Part shown: positions 26,126-35,479 of the stretch, in pieces
Layout: each line of letters begins with the position of its first letter
Position numbering within the stretch: the stretch's first letter is position 1
Source of the DNA: Moraxella catarrhalis
GTDB lineage: Bacteria; Pseudomonadota; Gammaproteobacteria; Pseudomonadales; Moraxellaceae
Length of the DNA: 64,000 nucleotides
Direction: 5' to 3'
Assembly: GCF_001656295.1 (NCBI RefSeq)
Contig: NZ_LXHE01000017.1
Location: 62,001 to 126,000, forward strand
The notes under the pieces: generated by a model
The model's input: only the letters and a program-made list of their open reading frames with translations
Databases searched by the model: none
What the model was told of the DNA's origin: nothing
Program-made: the position numbers and the translations under genes

Positions 26126-29100
26126 ATGTTTACAATCACTCAGTCAAATGATACCCAAATTCTATTGGATCATCTGATTCATTACTACCAGCAAACACAG
26201 GCACAGCGTCAAGGTGAGGCGCTGGGTATTTCTGTTTTTTCACCATTTATCGTCATTGTTCCATCGATGGTACTTGGTGATTGGCTAAATCGCAGTATTG
26301 CTGAACGGCTTGGGATTAGCACACTTTTTATGACACAATTTTGGGGTCAATATCAGTGGCAGCTTATTCAGCAAGTGCTTAGGATTGATGCCAATCATCA
26401 TCCTTCAGATGCCTTGCAGGTGCCAGAGGTGGCGGTACTATCTGGTTCGGTCATGCGTTGGCGGATTTTTGGCTTTATCAAAACTTTGTCTAGTGAGCAG
26501 ATTATCAAGATTATGCAAGATGATAAGCATCCGTTGTATGATTTTTTGATGACAATCTATGACACTCAGCACCAAAGCATTCCAGAGCATCGACTGTGGC
26601 GAAGCTGTGAGGAGGTGTCATCAGTTTTTGTGCGATATTTGACCCACCGACCCGAATGGCTACATGCATGGACCCATGACTTACCACTACCTGAATCAAT
26701 CGATGAGATGATCAAGACTAAGGATCGCTTTGCCAATGAGTACGGCAATAGTGATCCAACGCCCGAGTGGCTGATTCAGCAATATCACGACCTTGAAAAA
26801 TTGTTACGATATCTGTGGCGACAGCTATTTTCTGAGGTCTATGCCTATCGTGAGACACTTGAGGTGCGATTTTGGGCAGTGCTTGATGGTCTGCGTGGTG
26901 AAAGTGTGGCAGCTGAAGCATATAAAAGCTTGCCTAATCACCTTTATTTATTTACTATCCAGCAAATTCCCTTGCTGGAGCTACAATTTTTAAAACGCTT
27001 ATCAGTTCATTTGAATGTGCATTTATTGCATTTTAATCCATCAAAGATGTTTTGGGCGGATATTGTTGATAAAAACTGGCTGGCGACGCAGCGCATCGTC
27101 AATCCAAGCTCGGTGTATCTTAAAGATTATGGCCATGCTTTATTATCAAGATTGGGTAAAGAGTCCCGAGAAACTTTTGCGATGCTGGCAGATATGTCGG
27201 GTGGTGATTATTATTATGAAAAAGAGGGAGTGAATCGCAGATTTTATGACACTTACCGCACGCCCAAAGACTGGCAAGTTGACTGGCAAGATGATTTCGT
27301 ATCGCCAGTTCAAGAATCTGAAAGTTTATTAAATCAGCTAAAATCTGATATTTTAATGCTCGAAGATGGCGAGGCTACCAAACAATGGTGGCAACAAGAA
27401 CTTGTATCAGCCTTCAAAGACAGCGCGTTTTGGGAACAAAAAATCAAAACCAAAAGCCAGTTAATGTTGCCTCTTGGATTGGATAAAAATGATCAATCTC
27501 TACGCCTGCCCAGTCTAAGTATCCATGCCTGCCACAGCCTAAAACGGCAGCTTGAAGTAGCTCGTTTGATCATAGCTCGCTACCTTAATGAGCCAAATTC
27601 TGACGGCAGCTACCGCAAATTATCTGACATTGTGGTTTATTTACCTGAAGTTCAGGCGGCCGAAGATCTTATCCGATTGGTTTTTAATAATGATGTTGGT
27701 ATGGATGGGCTAAGCTTACCTGCCAAAATTACGGGTACTGCCAGTCGTGAGGTGGACTCGCTGATGAGTGCCATCTGTGGATTTTATCGGCTGCTTGGTG
27801 CCAAAAATGCACGGTTTTATCGTGAAGATGTGTACGAATGGCTGATGACGCCAGCGCTCTACGAAAGCCTTGATCTGGATTTTGAGTCAGTCAATCGAGC
27901 CTGTCAGTTATTGGATGCAGCTGGCTTTCGCCGAGGATTTGACGCTGAGCATTTAGCAATGACGCTTGATGAAGCTGATTTGGATTATCGTTATAGCTTT
28001 AGCTATGCTTTGGATCGTATTGTGGCAGGCTTTTTAATGCCCCAAGATACGCCACTGCCAAGCCCATTGATGCATCCGTTTGAATGGCGTGACGAGTCGT
28101 TTCAAGAAGCAAGCCTACCTTTGGTGGGTGTCACATTAGCCGATCAGCCGATCGTTGAGGCGCTGTGTCTGATCCATGCAGGATTAAGAGAGTTTCGTGA
28201 TGAATATCAACGACTTGCGCCTGTGATTGATTGGCTTCATCATATCGAGCATCGCGTTATTAATCGCTACTTCGCCAAATATCGCGAAACCAGTCAGATG
28301 CGCGTCATTTTCAAGGCGATGAACAGTATTGCAGCGAGTATTCGCGCCAACCACCATTATGACCGCCATGTCGCTACGCCCACACAGACTGCTCAAAATA
28401 TAGAGCTTACGCTTGAATTTGTGCTTGAGAGTATGACAAGCCTGCTTTCTTCTCAAGCGGTGAGTGCTGAGCCGGCGGGCAAGATTACTTTTGCGCGTTT
28501 TGGAGCCTTAAGAAGTGTGCCTTTTGGCTTGACGCTGATGCTGGATATGAATTTATCGGCATTTCCTAGGCAGGATCGCCAAGCCCGCCTAGATTTGATG
28601 AAAGCTGGGCTTAAGCGTCGCGGCGATCGGTTTTTGGAAGATGACGACAATGGCGCATTTTTGGATGCCATGTTATGCAGCCGTGATGCCTGTGCGATTT
28701 TTTATACCAGTGTGGCGGAGGATGGCACCCAGCTGTTGCCAGCAGCGCCAGTCAGTGAGTTGATTGAATTTTTTAAATCCAATGTCGACTGGATAGCTGA
28801 CTTACAGGCAGACCACTATCAAGCCGATCAAATGCACGCCAAAATCGCTGCCATCGCACCCAAGCTGGTTCAGAAGCTTTTGATTTATGAGCACGCAGCC
28901 AATGCGTTTGATGCTGCTGTATTTTATCAGACAGATGAGATGACCTCCGATGAAGATGAGTTGGCTGATTTTTTAACCCAAAAAATCTTACACGCCAAAC
29001 AATCCCAAACATATTACCTGCCGCCATCACCCATAACGGTGAAACTGCGCAGCTTGCTGGATCAAGATTTTGATCAATTATCCATCATAAGCCTACCTGA

Positions 29101-30235
29101 GGCGAGCGTTTATGAAACGCTTGCCCAAGCACTACAAAAAAATTTACAAGGCGAAAGTGCGCCATTGGAGGAGATTTTAACCAGTTTTGGCATTCAAGTA
29201 CCAAACAGCCTGCCGCTTGATCAGATCCATAGATCGCTTAAAAACCCTGCCATGGATTATCTAAAGCACAAATTACCGCTGTTGTATGAAGCAGACGACA
29301 GCTTTGCAGAAGAGCCGCTGTCTTTGGATGGCTTGGGTCAATATCAGCTCAAAGAAGCTTTGATTGATGCCATGGCGCAAGGGGTGTTTGATGGGATGTC
29401 TATGGATGAGTTTGATCATCATAAGCTCATGGACGCCATTCATATCAAGGAGGACCAGGCAGCGCTCACTCAAATTGTACGCGTCTATTATGACAGTTTG
29501 CTGCCTGCTGGCGCCAATCGATTGACCAGTTTGGATACTTTGGTTGGTCAATTGGCAGATCTGACTGATGATTTTGCACAAAATCTAACAGATCTATATC
29601 CAAAAAAAGAGCAATTATTATATTCATCCATGATCAGCCCTACCACAGAGCAATATATTGCAATTGATCTAAACAATACGCCACTGGATATCGTCGCAAA
29701 AGTACCTTTAAGCGGCGATCACTGGCTGCGAGTGCTGCCAAATTCAGCGCGCGCAGGGCATTTTTTACGCTTTTATTTGCATCATTTGGCGTGGCAAGTG
29801 TGTAGACAAACCGACCAAAACGACATCGAAAAAAATCTTGGCTGCAGCTTATGGCAGTTTGGGCGAGCTAGCAACGACTTAAAAGATTTTAGTCTCGGTG
29901 ACACGTCTTTATTAACGCTAAAGCCCATCCATAAAGAGTTGGCTAAGCGGCAGCTGCAAAACTTTATGGCAGTCAGTTTATTAACGAAGCAGGTTCCCTT
30001 AGTTCTGCCTTTGATGACTTCGCTGACCATAGTCGCTTTGGATGCCAAAAATGAGCTTGAATTTAGCCCAAGTTGGTTTGGTGATTGGTTATCGGGTAAG
30101 TATGACGATCACTGCCAAGGGCAGCCTTGGCAAAAGATATTAGACGGTTTGGATCCACTACCTGAGATTGAAAAGGGTAAACAGCTTGCTTTGGTTTTAT
30201 ATGGTGGCTTAGTAGATACTCTAAAAATTGACTAA
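26126..30235 (+). CDS. recC: Exodeoxyribonuclease V gamma subunit (RecC)
   Basis: A 1369-residue protein, longer than E. coli RecC (about 1120). RecC holds the RecBCD complex together, recognises Chi and splits the DNA strands. Visible landmarks are the N-terminal SPFIVIVPSMVLGDWLNRSI, the LSIHACHSLKRQLEVARLII segment typical of RecC near residue 465, VVYLPEV, and RFGALRSVPFGLTLMLDMN followed by FPRQD. The assignment rests on these motifs and the length class. No recB or recD is present on either side: the downstream neighbour is a convergent transport gene. The ATG follows yghU closely without a clear ribosome site. Confidence 0.87.
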   Translation: MFTITQSNDTQILLDHLIHYYQQTQAQRQGEALGISVFSPFIVIVPSMVLGDWLNRSIAERLGISTLFMTQFWGQYQWQLIQQVLRIDANHHPSDALQVPEVAVLSGSVMRWRIFGFIKTLSSEQIIKIMQDDKHPLYDFLMTIYDTQHQSIPEHRLWRSCEEVSSVFVRYLTHRPEWLHAWTHDLPLPESIDEMIKTKDRFANEYGNSDPTPEWLIQQYHDLEKLLRYLWRQLFSEVYAYRETLEVRFWAVLDGLRGESVAAEAYKSLPNHLYLFTIQQIPLLELQFLKRLSVHLNVHLLHFNPSKMFWADIVDKNWLATQRIVNPSSVYLKDYGHALLSRLGKESRETFAMLADMSGGDYYYEKEGVNRRFYDTYRTPKDWQVDWQDDFVSPVQESESLLNQLKSDILMLEDGEATKQWWQQELVSAFKDSAFWEQKIKTKSQLMLPLGLDKNDQSLRLPSLSIHACHSLKRQLEVARLIIARYLNEPNSDGSYRKLSDIVVYLPEVQAAEDLIRLVFNNDVGMDGLSLPAKITGTASREVDSLMSAICGFYRLLGAKNARFYREDVYEWLMTPALYESLDLDFESVNRACQLLDAAGFRRGFDAEHLAMTLDEADLDYRYSFSYALDRIVAGFLMPQDTPLPSPLMHPFEWRDESFQEASLPLVGVTLADQPIVEALCLIHAGLREFRDEYQRLAPVIDWLHHIEHRVINRYFAKYRETSQMRVIFKAMNSIAASIRANHHYDRHVATPTQTAQNIELTLEFVLESMTSLLSSQAVSAEPAGKITFARFGALRSVPFGLTLMLDMNLSAFPRQDRQARLDLMKAGLKRRGDRFLEDDDNGAFLDAMLCSRDACAIFYTSVAEDGTQLLPAAPVSELIEFFKSNVDWIADLQADHYQADQMHAKIAAIAPKLVQKLLIYEHAANAFDAAVFYQTDEMTSDEDELADFLTQKILHAKQSQTYYLPPSPITVKLRSLLDQDFDQLSIISLPEASVYETLAQALQKNLQGESAPLEEILTSFGIQVPNSLPLDQIHRSLKNPAMDYLKHKLPLLYEADDSFAEEPLSLDGLGQYQLKEALIDAMAQGVFDGMSMDEFDHHKLMDAIHIKEDQAALTQIVRVYYDSLLPAGANRLTSLDTLVGQLADLTDDFAQNLTDLYPKKEQLLYSSMISPTTEQYIAIDLNNTPLDIVAKVPLSGDHWLRVLPNSARAGHFLRFYLHHLAWQVCRQTDQNDIEKNLGCSLWQFGRASNDLKDFSLGDTSLLTLKPIHKELAKRQLQNFMAVSLLTKQVPLVLPLMTSLTIVALDAKNELEFSPSWFGDWLSGKYDDHCQGQPWQKILDGLDPLPEIEKGKQLALVLYGGLVDTLKID

Positions 30236-30260
30236 AAAGCAGCCAAATCACTGACTGCTT
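30234..30260 (-). terminator. Rho-independent terminator of the downstream sulfate-binding gene
   Basis: On the minus strand AAGCAGTCA pairs with TGGCTGCTT (9 bp, one G-T pair) around a 6-base loop, followed by Ts. It lies 11 bases beyond the stop of the gene at 30272 and overlaps the recC stop codon on the other strand. Confidence 0.75.
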
Positions 30261-30271
30261 AATTGACAAAG

Positions 30272-31303
30272 CTAATGCTTGGCTAGTGCGTCAAATTTTG
30301 CACCATCTGCAAAAAATTGGCTCATCACTTCATCCCAGTTACCAAAGACATCTGAGACAATAAAGGTGGTAAGCGCAGGAAATCTGTCCTGATACTCTGC
30401 TAAAATTTGTGGGCTGCTTGGACGCAAATAAAACTTGGCTGCTAGGCGCTGAGCATCATCTTGATATAGCTGCGCTAAATAGCTTTTTGCTACTTCTTGT
30501 GTCTGTTTTTTATCGACCACAGCGTCGACAACCGCGACAGGGTTTTCGGTCGCAACTGTATAACTGGGATAAACAACTTCAAACTCTCCAGGTCTTAGCG
30601 CATGAACGATATGGCTGGCTTCATTTTCAGGGGTGATGAGGACATCGCCGATACCGCGCTGGGTAAATGTGGTGGTTGCGGCGCGCGCGCCGTGATCAAA
30701 CACGCTGACATTGGCAAGTAGCTGCTGCATGAATGCGTCAGTTTTTGACTCATCATTACCAAATGTGTGTAGTCCATAACCATACGCGCCCAAAAATGCA
30801 TAGCGACCATTGCCTGAAGTCTTAGGATTTGGGATGACAATTTCAATCCCTTCACGAGTCAAATCCGACCAATCTTGAATGTTTTTTGGATTCCCAGCGC
30901 GAACTAATAACACAGTTGCACTGGTATAAGGCACGGACTGATTTGGTAGTTTTTCTTGCCAATTTTGATCAACCAAATTTTTATTGACCAATAGATCGAT
31001 ATCAGAATTTTGGTTCATGGTGACAACATCTGCCTGAAGCCCATTGGCTACGGACATGGCTTGTTTGCTTGAGCCGCCATGCGATTGCTTAATACTCAAA
31101 GTGATATTTGGATGAGACTTACGATAATGATCTATAAATAACTCATTGTATTCTTTATAAAAATCTCGGGAAACATCATAAGACACGTTCAAAAGCTCAA
31201 CTTTCTGTCCCTCATTATTGGCGTTGCTATTGGCTGAATTTGTACAACCATTTATGCCAAGACAAGTAATTGCGACAGCAGTTAAAAATTTGATTTTATT
31301 CAT
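30272..31303 (-). CDS. Sulfate ABC transporter substrate-binding lipoprotein (copy 2)
   Basis: A 343-residue periplasmic sulfate-binding protein of the Sbp/CysP family, with a lipobox ending INGC at about residue 20. Family motifs are VELLNVSYDVSRDFYKEYN, QSHGGSSKQAMSV, LLVRAGNPKNIQDWSDL, NPKTSGNGRYAFLGAYGYGL and TTFTQRGIGDVLIT. It is similar throughout to the adjacent gene at 31493-32578, so the pair arose by tandem duplication. AAAGGAG lies 9 bases before the ATG. The membrane permease and ATPase genes of the transporter are not nearby. A terminator lies between the copies, so this one probably uses its own promoter; it shares a distinctive upstream element with the other copy. Confidence 0.92.
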   Translation of the reverse strand: MNKIKFLTAVAITCLGINGCTNSANSNANNEGQKVELLNVSYDVSRDFYKEYNELFIDHYRKSHPNITLSIKQSHGGSSKQAMSVANGLQADVVTMNQNSDIDLLVNKNLVDQNWQEKLPNQSVPYTSATVLLVRAGNPKNIQDWSDLTREGIEIVIPNPKTSGNGRYAFLGAYGYGLHTFGNDESKTDAFMQQLLANVSVFDHGARAATTTFTQRGIGDVLITPENEASHIVHALRPGEFEVVYPSYTVATENPVAVVDAVVDKKQTQEVAKSYLAQLYQDDAQRLAAKFYLRPSSPQILAEYQDRFPALTTFIVSDVFGNWDEVMSQFFADGAKFDALAKH

Positions 31304-31382
31304 TTACAAACACTCCTTTTATGGATCATTGATCTTAGGAATAATTTATAATAATCAATAAAATATTCATAATAATAAAAAA

Positions 31383-31414
31383 GGCTTTTGTTTTTCCATT
31401 TTGGAATGATGAAA
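31383..31414 (-). promoter_or_regulatory. Upstream element shared by the two sulfate-binding genes (copy 2 site)
   Basis: A 32-base stretch containing TTTTCCATTTTGGAAT (plus-strand view) matches 25 of 32 bases with the site at 32653-32684. It starts 80 bases upstream of the ATG of the gene it precedes. The core ATTTTGGAAT is identical in both. A role as binding site for a sulfur-responsive activator such as CysB is inference. Confidence 0.5.
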
Positions 31415-31444
31415 TTTTTAAGATTGATTTTATTTAAGTTCAAT

Positions 31445-31480
31445 AAAAAAGCAGCCAAACTCATCGCTTGGCTGCTTTTA
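31445..31480 (-). terminator. Rho-independent terminator between the two sulfate-binding genes
   Basis: On the minus strand a 12-bp stem (AAAAGCAGCCAA / TTGGCTGCTTTT) with a 9-base loop and T-run lies about 13 bases after the stop of the upstream copy. Its stem resembles that of the terminator after the downstream copy (GCAGCCAA core), as expected from tandem duplication. Confidence 0.88.
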
Positions 31481-31492
31481 TACAAAAGTGAA

Positions 31493-32578
31493 TTACTGGT
31501 TTTGGGCTTCAACGGCGAGCTGATCGTACAAGCCGCCATCGCTAAAATAAGTTTTCATGATGCTTGCCCAATCTCCAAACACATCATTTGGGAAAAAGGT
31601 CGTCATGACAGGGAATTTATCGGTATGTTTGACTAGAATATCAGGATTGCTTGGTCTTAAGAAAAACTTCGTCGCAAGCTCTTGAGCTTCGTCGCTGTAC
31701 AGATAGTTCAGATACTCTGTCGCAGCTTCGGTTGTGCCTTTGCTGTCGGTCACAGATTTCACGACTGCAATCGGATTTTCTGCATTGACAGTGTAGCTTG
31801 GATAAATAATATCCACATTGCCAAATTTGCCTTTGATGACATTGGCTTCATTTTCAAAAGTGATCAGAACATCACCAATCCCACGCTGAGCAAATGTCGT
31901 CGTTGCTGCGCGCCCACCGTTTTCAAATACTTTAACATTGCTTAAAAGTGCTTTGGCGAACGCTTGAGTTTGTGCTTCGTCATTATTATAAGCATTCAAG
32001 CCATAGCCGTAAGCACCCAAGAATGCATAGCGACCGTTGCCAGTGGTTTTTGGGTTGGCGATGACGATCTCTGTGCCGCTTGTCGCCAAATCATTCCAGT
32101 CTTTGACGCCTTTAGGGTTGCCTTCTCGCACCAAAAATACGATGGTGCTGGTAAAAGGAATGGCATTATTTGGGAATGCTTGGCGCCAATTGCTATCCAC
32201 TAGCTTAGCATCAGCCAGCAGCTCAATGTCGGAGCCTTGATTCATGGTAGCAACATCCGCTTGCAGTCCGTTTTTCACCGAAAGCGCTTGCTTGCTTGAG
32301 CCGCCATGAGACTGTTTGATCTCAATTTTGGCATCTGGATGATTGGTCAAATAATGGTTTTTAAAAACTTCATTATATTCTTTATAAAAATCTCGAGATA
32401 CATCGTACGAGACATTCAAAAGCTCAATTGAGCCTTGAGTAGGTGCTGTGCTGCTGCTTGCAGTGTCAGCACTTTGGGCTGGCGTTTCGGTATTATTAGA
32501 GCAGGCAGCTAAGCCAAAAGCGGCACCAAATGCCGTTGCCATTAATGTTGTTTTTTTCAGTGTCATCAATGTTGTCAT
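31493..32578 (-). CDS. Sulfate ABC transporter substrate-binding lipoprotein (copy 1)
   Basis: A 361-residue sulfate-binding lipoprotein with an N-terminal signal ending FGLAAC (lipobox) and a Ser/Thr/Ala-rich linker (ADTASSSTAPTQ) before the domain. Family motifs are IELLNVSYDVSRDFYKEYNE, QSHGGSSKQALSV, VFLVREGNPKGVKDWNDL, NPKTTGNGRYAFLGAYGYGL and TTFAQRGIGDVLITFENEAN. I chose the ATG at 32578 (MTTLMTLKK) because the more upstream in-frame ATG (32632) would put non-signal sequence before the signal peptide. It is divergent from metZ, which uses the sulfide made from assimilated sulfate. Confidence 0.92.
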   Translation of the reverse strand: MTTLMTLKKTTLMATAFGAAFGLAACSNNTETPAQSADTASSSTAPTQGSIELLNVSYDVSRDFYKEYNEVFKNHYLTNHPDAKIEIKQSHGGSSKQALSVKNGLQADVATMNQGSDIELLADAKLVDSNWRQAFPNNAIPFTSTIVFLVREGNPKGVKDWNDLATSGTEIVIANPKTTGNGRYAFLGAYGYGLNAYNNDEAQTQAFAKALLSNVKVFENGGRAATTTFAQRGIGDVLITFENEANVIKGKFGNVDIIYPSYTVNAENPIAVVKSVTDSKGTTEAATEYLNYLYSDEAQELATKFFLRPSNPDILVKHTDKFPVMTTFFPNDVFGDWASIMKTYFSDGGLYDQLAVEAQNQ

Positions 32579-32652
32579 GATAAATTCCAAACCAAATGAA
32601 TAGATGGTGCATACTTTACGCAAATTTGTCATAAAAAACCAACGATAAATCA

Positions 32653-32684
32653 GACTTTTTATTTTCTATTTTGGAATTAGTAAA
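32653..32684 (-). promoter_or_regulatory. Upstream element shared by the two sulfate-binding genes (copy 1 site)
   Basis: Contains TTTTCTATTTTGGAAT (plus-strand view); 25 of 32 bases match the element at 31383-31414. It starts 75 bases upstream of the sulfate-binding gene ATG and also lies about 107 bases upstream of the divergent metZ ATG. An ATTCCAAA (inverse of the TTTGGAAT core) occurs near 32584. Confidence 0.5.
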
Positions 32685-32790
32685 CGCCCATAAACCCATA
32701 AATAAGTCTGAGCATGGCAGATGACTGATGAAAATCCAAAAAAATTATGCTATGCTTACCGCGTTTTATATCCCAATTTAAGGAATTTTT

Positions 32791-34026
32791 ATGACTCAGC
32801 TTGACCCAAATTGGCAGACAGATGCACTTGATCCAAGCCTTGGCTATTTTGAGCAGACTTTGGCAGTTCGAGGCGGGTATCATCGCACGGATGAAGGTGA
32901 GCATAACGAAGCTATTTTTACAACCAGCAGTTATGTGTATGCCAGTGCCGCTGATGCCGCCGATCATTTTAATGGCAATCTCAAGGGCAATGTCTATTCG
33001 CGTCATACCAATCCGACGGTCAGAGCGTTTGAGCGTCGTTTAGCTTTGCTTGAAAATGGTGAGCGAGCTGTGGCGACTGCTTCAGGCATGGGCGCCATAC
33101 TAACCATGTGTTTGGCGTATCTAAAAGCAGGCGATCATTTGCTTTGCGCCAAGCAGTTGTTTGGGTCATCAGTCGCGCTTTTTGATGGCTATTTTCAAGG
33201 ATTTGGGGTAGAAGTCAGTTATGTGGACTGCTTTGATAATGAAGCATGGGCAGCGGCAATCCGTCCAAATACCCGTGTGCTTTATTGCGAAAGCCCAAGT
33301 AATCCTTTGGCGCAAATTGCTGATTTGCGCTACTTGTCCAGTCTTGCCCATGCACACGAGGCTTTATTAATTGTTGATAATTGTTTTGCCACACCAGCCA
33401 TCCAAAAGCCACTGGATCTGGGAGCTGACGTGGTCATTCATTCAGCCACCAAATATATTGATGGACAAGGGCGTATCTTGGGCGGAGCGCTTGTTGGGCG
33501 TGATGAGCTGATGGAGAAGGCATTTGGCGTGGTGCGCACGGGTGGCATCAGTCTGTCACCTTTCAATGCATGGGTGCTCTTAAAGGGACTTGAAACTTTG
33601 TCCTTACGTATGAAGGCGCATTGTGATAATGCTAATCAAGTCGCTCAATTTTTAGCAAGCCATCCCAATGTCAAAAAAGTTCATTTTTCAGGGCTGTCAG
33701 ACCACCCATCGCATAAGCTCGCCAAATCTCAGCATACCGCTCTTGAAATGGATGGGGGAGCATTTGGGGCGATCATCGGATTTGAAGTGGCTGATCAAGC
33801 CTCGGCATGGCAAGTGATCGATAGTACTCGTATGATTAGTATTACTAATAATTTAGGCGATGCCAAAACCACCATTACCCATCCTGCTACCACCACCCAT
33901 TTTCGCATGACGCCCGAGCAGCGTATTGAAGCAGGCGTCAATGAAGGCTTAATTCGGTTATCGGTTGGGATTGAAGATGCTCAGGATATTATTAAGGATC
34001 TGGCACACGGTTTGGATGCACTTTAG
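32791..34026 (+). CDS. metZ: O-succinylhomoserine sulfhydrylase
   Basis: A PLP enzyme of the Cys/Met metabolism family that makes homocysteine from an activated homoserine and sulfide (direct sulfhydrylation). The 411-residue protein has NEAIFTTSSYVYASAADAA, the phosphate-binding region NVYSRHTNPT, ATASGMGAIL, and the PLP lysine in HSATKYIDGQGR, a MetZ-type motif. The C terminus GVNEGLIRLSVGIEDAQDII is normal. AAGGAA 5 bases before ATG is the ribosome site. Divergence from the sulfate-binding genes suggests coordinated sulfur supply. MetB or MetA/X-type enzymes cannot be excluded on sequence alone but the motif favours MetZ. Confidence 0.92.
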   Translation: MTQLDPNWQTDALDPSLGYFEQTLAVRGGYHRTDEGEHNEAIFTTSSYVYASAADAADHFNGNLKGNVYSRHTNPTVRAFERRLALLENGERAVATASGMGAILTMCLAYLKAGDHLLCAKQLFGSSVALFDGYFQGFGVEVSYVDCFDNEAWAAAIRPNTRVLYCESPSNPLAQIADLRYLSSLAHAHEALLIVDNCFATPAIQKPLDLGADVVIHSATKYIDGQGRILGGALVGRDELMEKAFGVVRTGGISLSPFNAWVLLKGLETLSLRMKAHCDNANQVAQFLASHPNVKKVHFSGLSDHPSHKLAKSQHTALEMDGGAFGAIIGFEVADQASAWQVIDSTRMISITNNLGDAKTTITHPATTTHFRMTPEQRIEAGVNEGLIRLSVGIEDAQDIIKDLAHGLDAL

Positions 34027-34039
34027 ATAGAGCTTGCAT

Positions 34040-34084
34040 AATTAACCATAGCTTAATTTAAAATAATCTATGGTTAATTTTTTT
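34040..34084 (+). terminator. Rho-independent terminator after metZ
   Basis: An 11-bp perfect stem (ATTAACCATAG / CTATGGTTAAT) with a 16-base AT-rich loop and a following T-run, 14 bases past the metZ stop. Confidence 0.85.
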
Positions 34085-34167
34085 AATAAGAAATTATTTA
34101 AAATAAATTTAAATAACATGATAAAAATTACTAAGATGATAAATGGGTTTTAAGTTTGATGCGTTTA

Positions 34168-34176
34168 TGTTAAAAT
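34168..34176 (+). promoter_or_regulatory. Possible extended -10 element for nrdB
   Basis: TGTTAAAAT, a TGn-extended -10 with one mismatch to TATAAT, 86 bases upstream of the nrdB ATG. No clear NrdR box pair was found by eye in this region. Confidence 0.3.
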
Positions 34177-34261
34177 GACCAAAACACACAAAATGATAAC
34201 CACTATCAGTCAAACCAAATCCGTTTAGTCACCTTATTTTAATTGCAATTTGAGCCATCAC

Positions 34262-35392
34262 ATGAGTTACTCTATTTTTTGCCAAACTAAAAATAATGTC
34301 TTGTTAGAGCCGATGTTTTTTGGTCAGCCGGTGAATGTCTCTCGCTATGACCAACAAAAGCACCCGATTTTTGAGCAGCTTATCGAAAAGCAGCTGTCGT
34401 TTTTTTGGCGTCCCGAAGAAATCGATGTCTCAAAAGATCGTATTGATTTTGCCGAGCTTTCTACGCACGAGCAGCACATTTTTTTAAGTAATCTTAAATA
34501 TCAGACCTTGCTTGACAGCATCCAAGGTCGTAGCCCGAATGTGGTTTTATTACCTTTGGTTTCTATTCCTGAGCTTGAGACTTGGATTGAGACATGGTCA
34601 TTTAGTGAGACGATTCATTCGCGCAGCTACACACATATTATCCGCAATGTGGTCAATGATCCAAGTAAAATTTTTGAAGATATTGTGGATAATGAATACA
34701 TTCTTGAGCGTGCAAGTGATATCGCCAAATATTACGATGACTTACATTTATGTGCCAAATTGTATGACTTGCATGGTGAGGGCGTTTATCAAATTGACGG
34801 TCAGTCGGTTGAAGTGACTCTGCCAAAACTAAAAAAACAGCTGTATTTGTGCATTGTCGCTGTTAATGTGCTTGAAGCCATTCGTTTTTATGTGTCCTTT
34901 GCTTGCTCTTTTGCCTTTGCTGAACGTAAAGTCATGGAAGGTAATGCCAAAATCATTAAGATGATTGCGCGTGATGAAGCACTACATTTAAATGGCACTC
35001 AGCATATGATCAATCTGATGCGTCAAGGCAGAGATGATCCTGACATGGTTGCCATTGCCGAAGCGTGTCAAGAAGAAGCGATTGAGATCTTTAAAAGTGC
35101 TGCCGAACAAGAAAAAGCTTGGGCAGATTATTTATTCAAAGATGGTTCAATGATTGGTCTAAACCGAGATATTTTATGCCAATATATTGAATTTATTACA
35201 AATACTCGTATGTCGGCTATTGGATTGCCAGCTATTTTTGAAACCAAAAGCAATCCCATTCCTTGGATTAATGCTTGGCTGTCTTCGGACAATGTTCAGG
35301 TTGCCCCTCAAGAAACGGAAATTACCACTTATTTGGTTGGTCAGATTGATTCTGATTTAGATGATGTGGATTTGGACGATTTTGAGCTATAA
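34262..35392 (+). CDS. nrdB: Class Ia ribonucleotide reductase beta subunit
   Basis: Carries the diferric-tyrosyl radical for reduction of ribonucleotides to deoxyribonucleotides. The 376-residue protein aligns throughout with E. coli NrdB: ligands D85, E116 and H119, radical Y123 (in [11 protein letters not shown]), later [18 protein letters not shown] and ARDEALHL, and a C-terminal acidic tail ending DDFEL that docks on NrdA. I use the ATG at 34262; an in-frame TTG 12 bases upstream is less likely. nrdA, usually directly upstream, is absent: metZ and its terminator lie there instead. The ferredoxin that maintains the cofactor follows. Confidence 0.97.
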   Translation: MSYSIFCQTKNNVLLEPMFFGQPVNVSRYDQQKHPIFEQLIEKQLSFFWRPEEIDVSKDRIDFAELSTHEQHIFLSNLKYQTLLDSIQGRSPNVVLLPLVSIPELETWIETWSFSETIHSRSYTHIIRNVVNDPSKIFEDIVDNEYILERASDIAKYYDDLHLCAKLYDLHGEGVYQIDGQSVEVTLPKLKKQLYLCIVAVNVLEAIRFYVSFACSFAFAERKVMEGNAKIIKMIARDEALHLNGTQHMINLMRQGRDDPDMVAIAEACQEEAIEIFKSAAEQEKAWADYLFKDGSMIGLNRDILCQYIEFITNTRMSAIGLPAIFETKSNPIPWINAWLSSDNVQVAPQETEITTYLVGQIDSDLDDVDLDDFEL

Positions 35393-35413
35393 TTAATTAC
35401 CAAAATTACCAAA

Positions 35414-35437
35414 AGGGCTTGTTATAAGACAAGCCCT
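35414..35437 (+). other. Hairpin between nrdB and the ferredoxin gene
   Basis: A 9-bp perfect stem (AGGGCTTGT / ACAAGCCCT) with a 6-base loop, 22 bases after the nrdB stop and 43 bases before the ferredoxin ATG. It lacks a T-run, so it may act as an mRNA-stability or processing element and not as a full terminator. Confidence 0.55.
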
Positions 35438-35479
35438 AATTCATAAATCAGTCATAACAAGAAAAATAAAGATTGCGAT

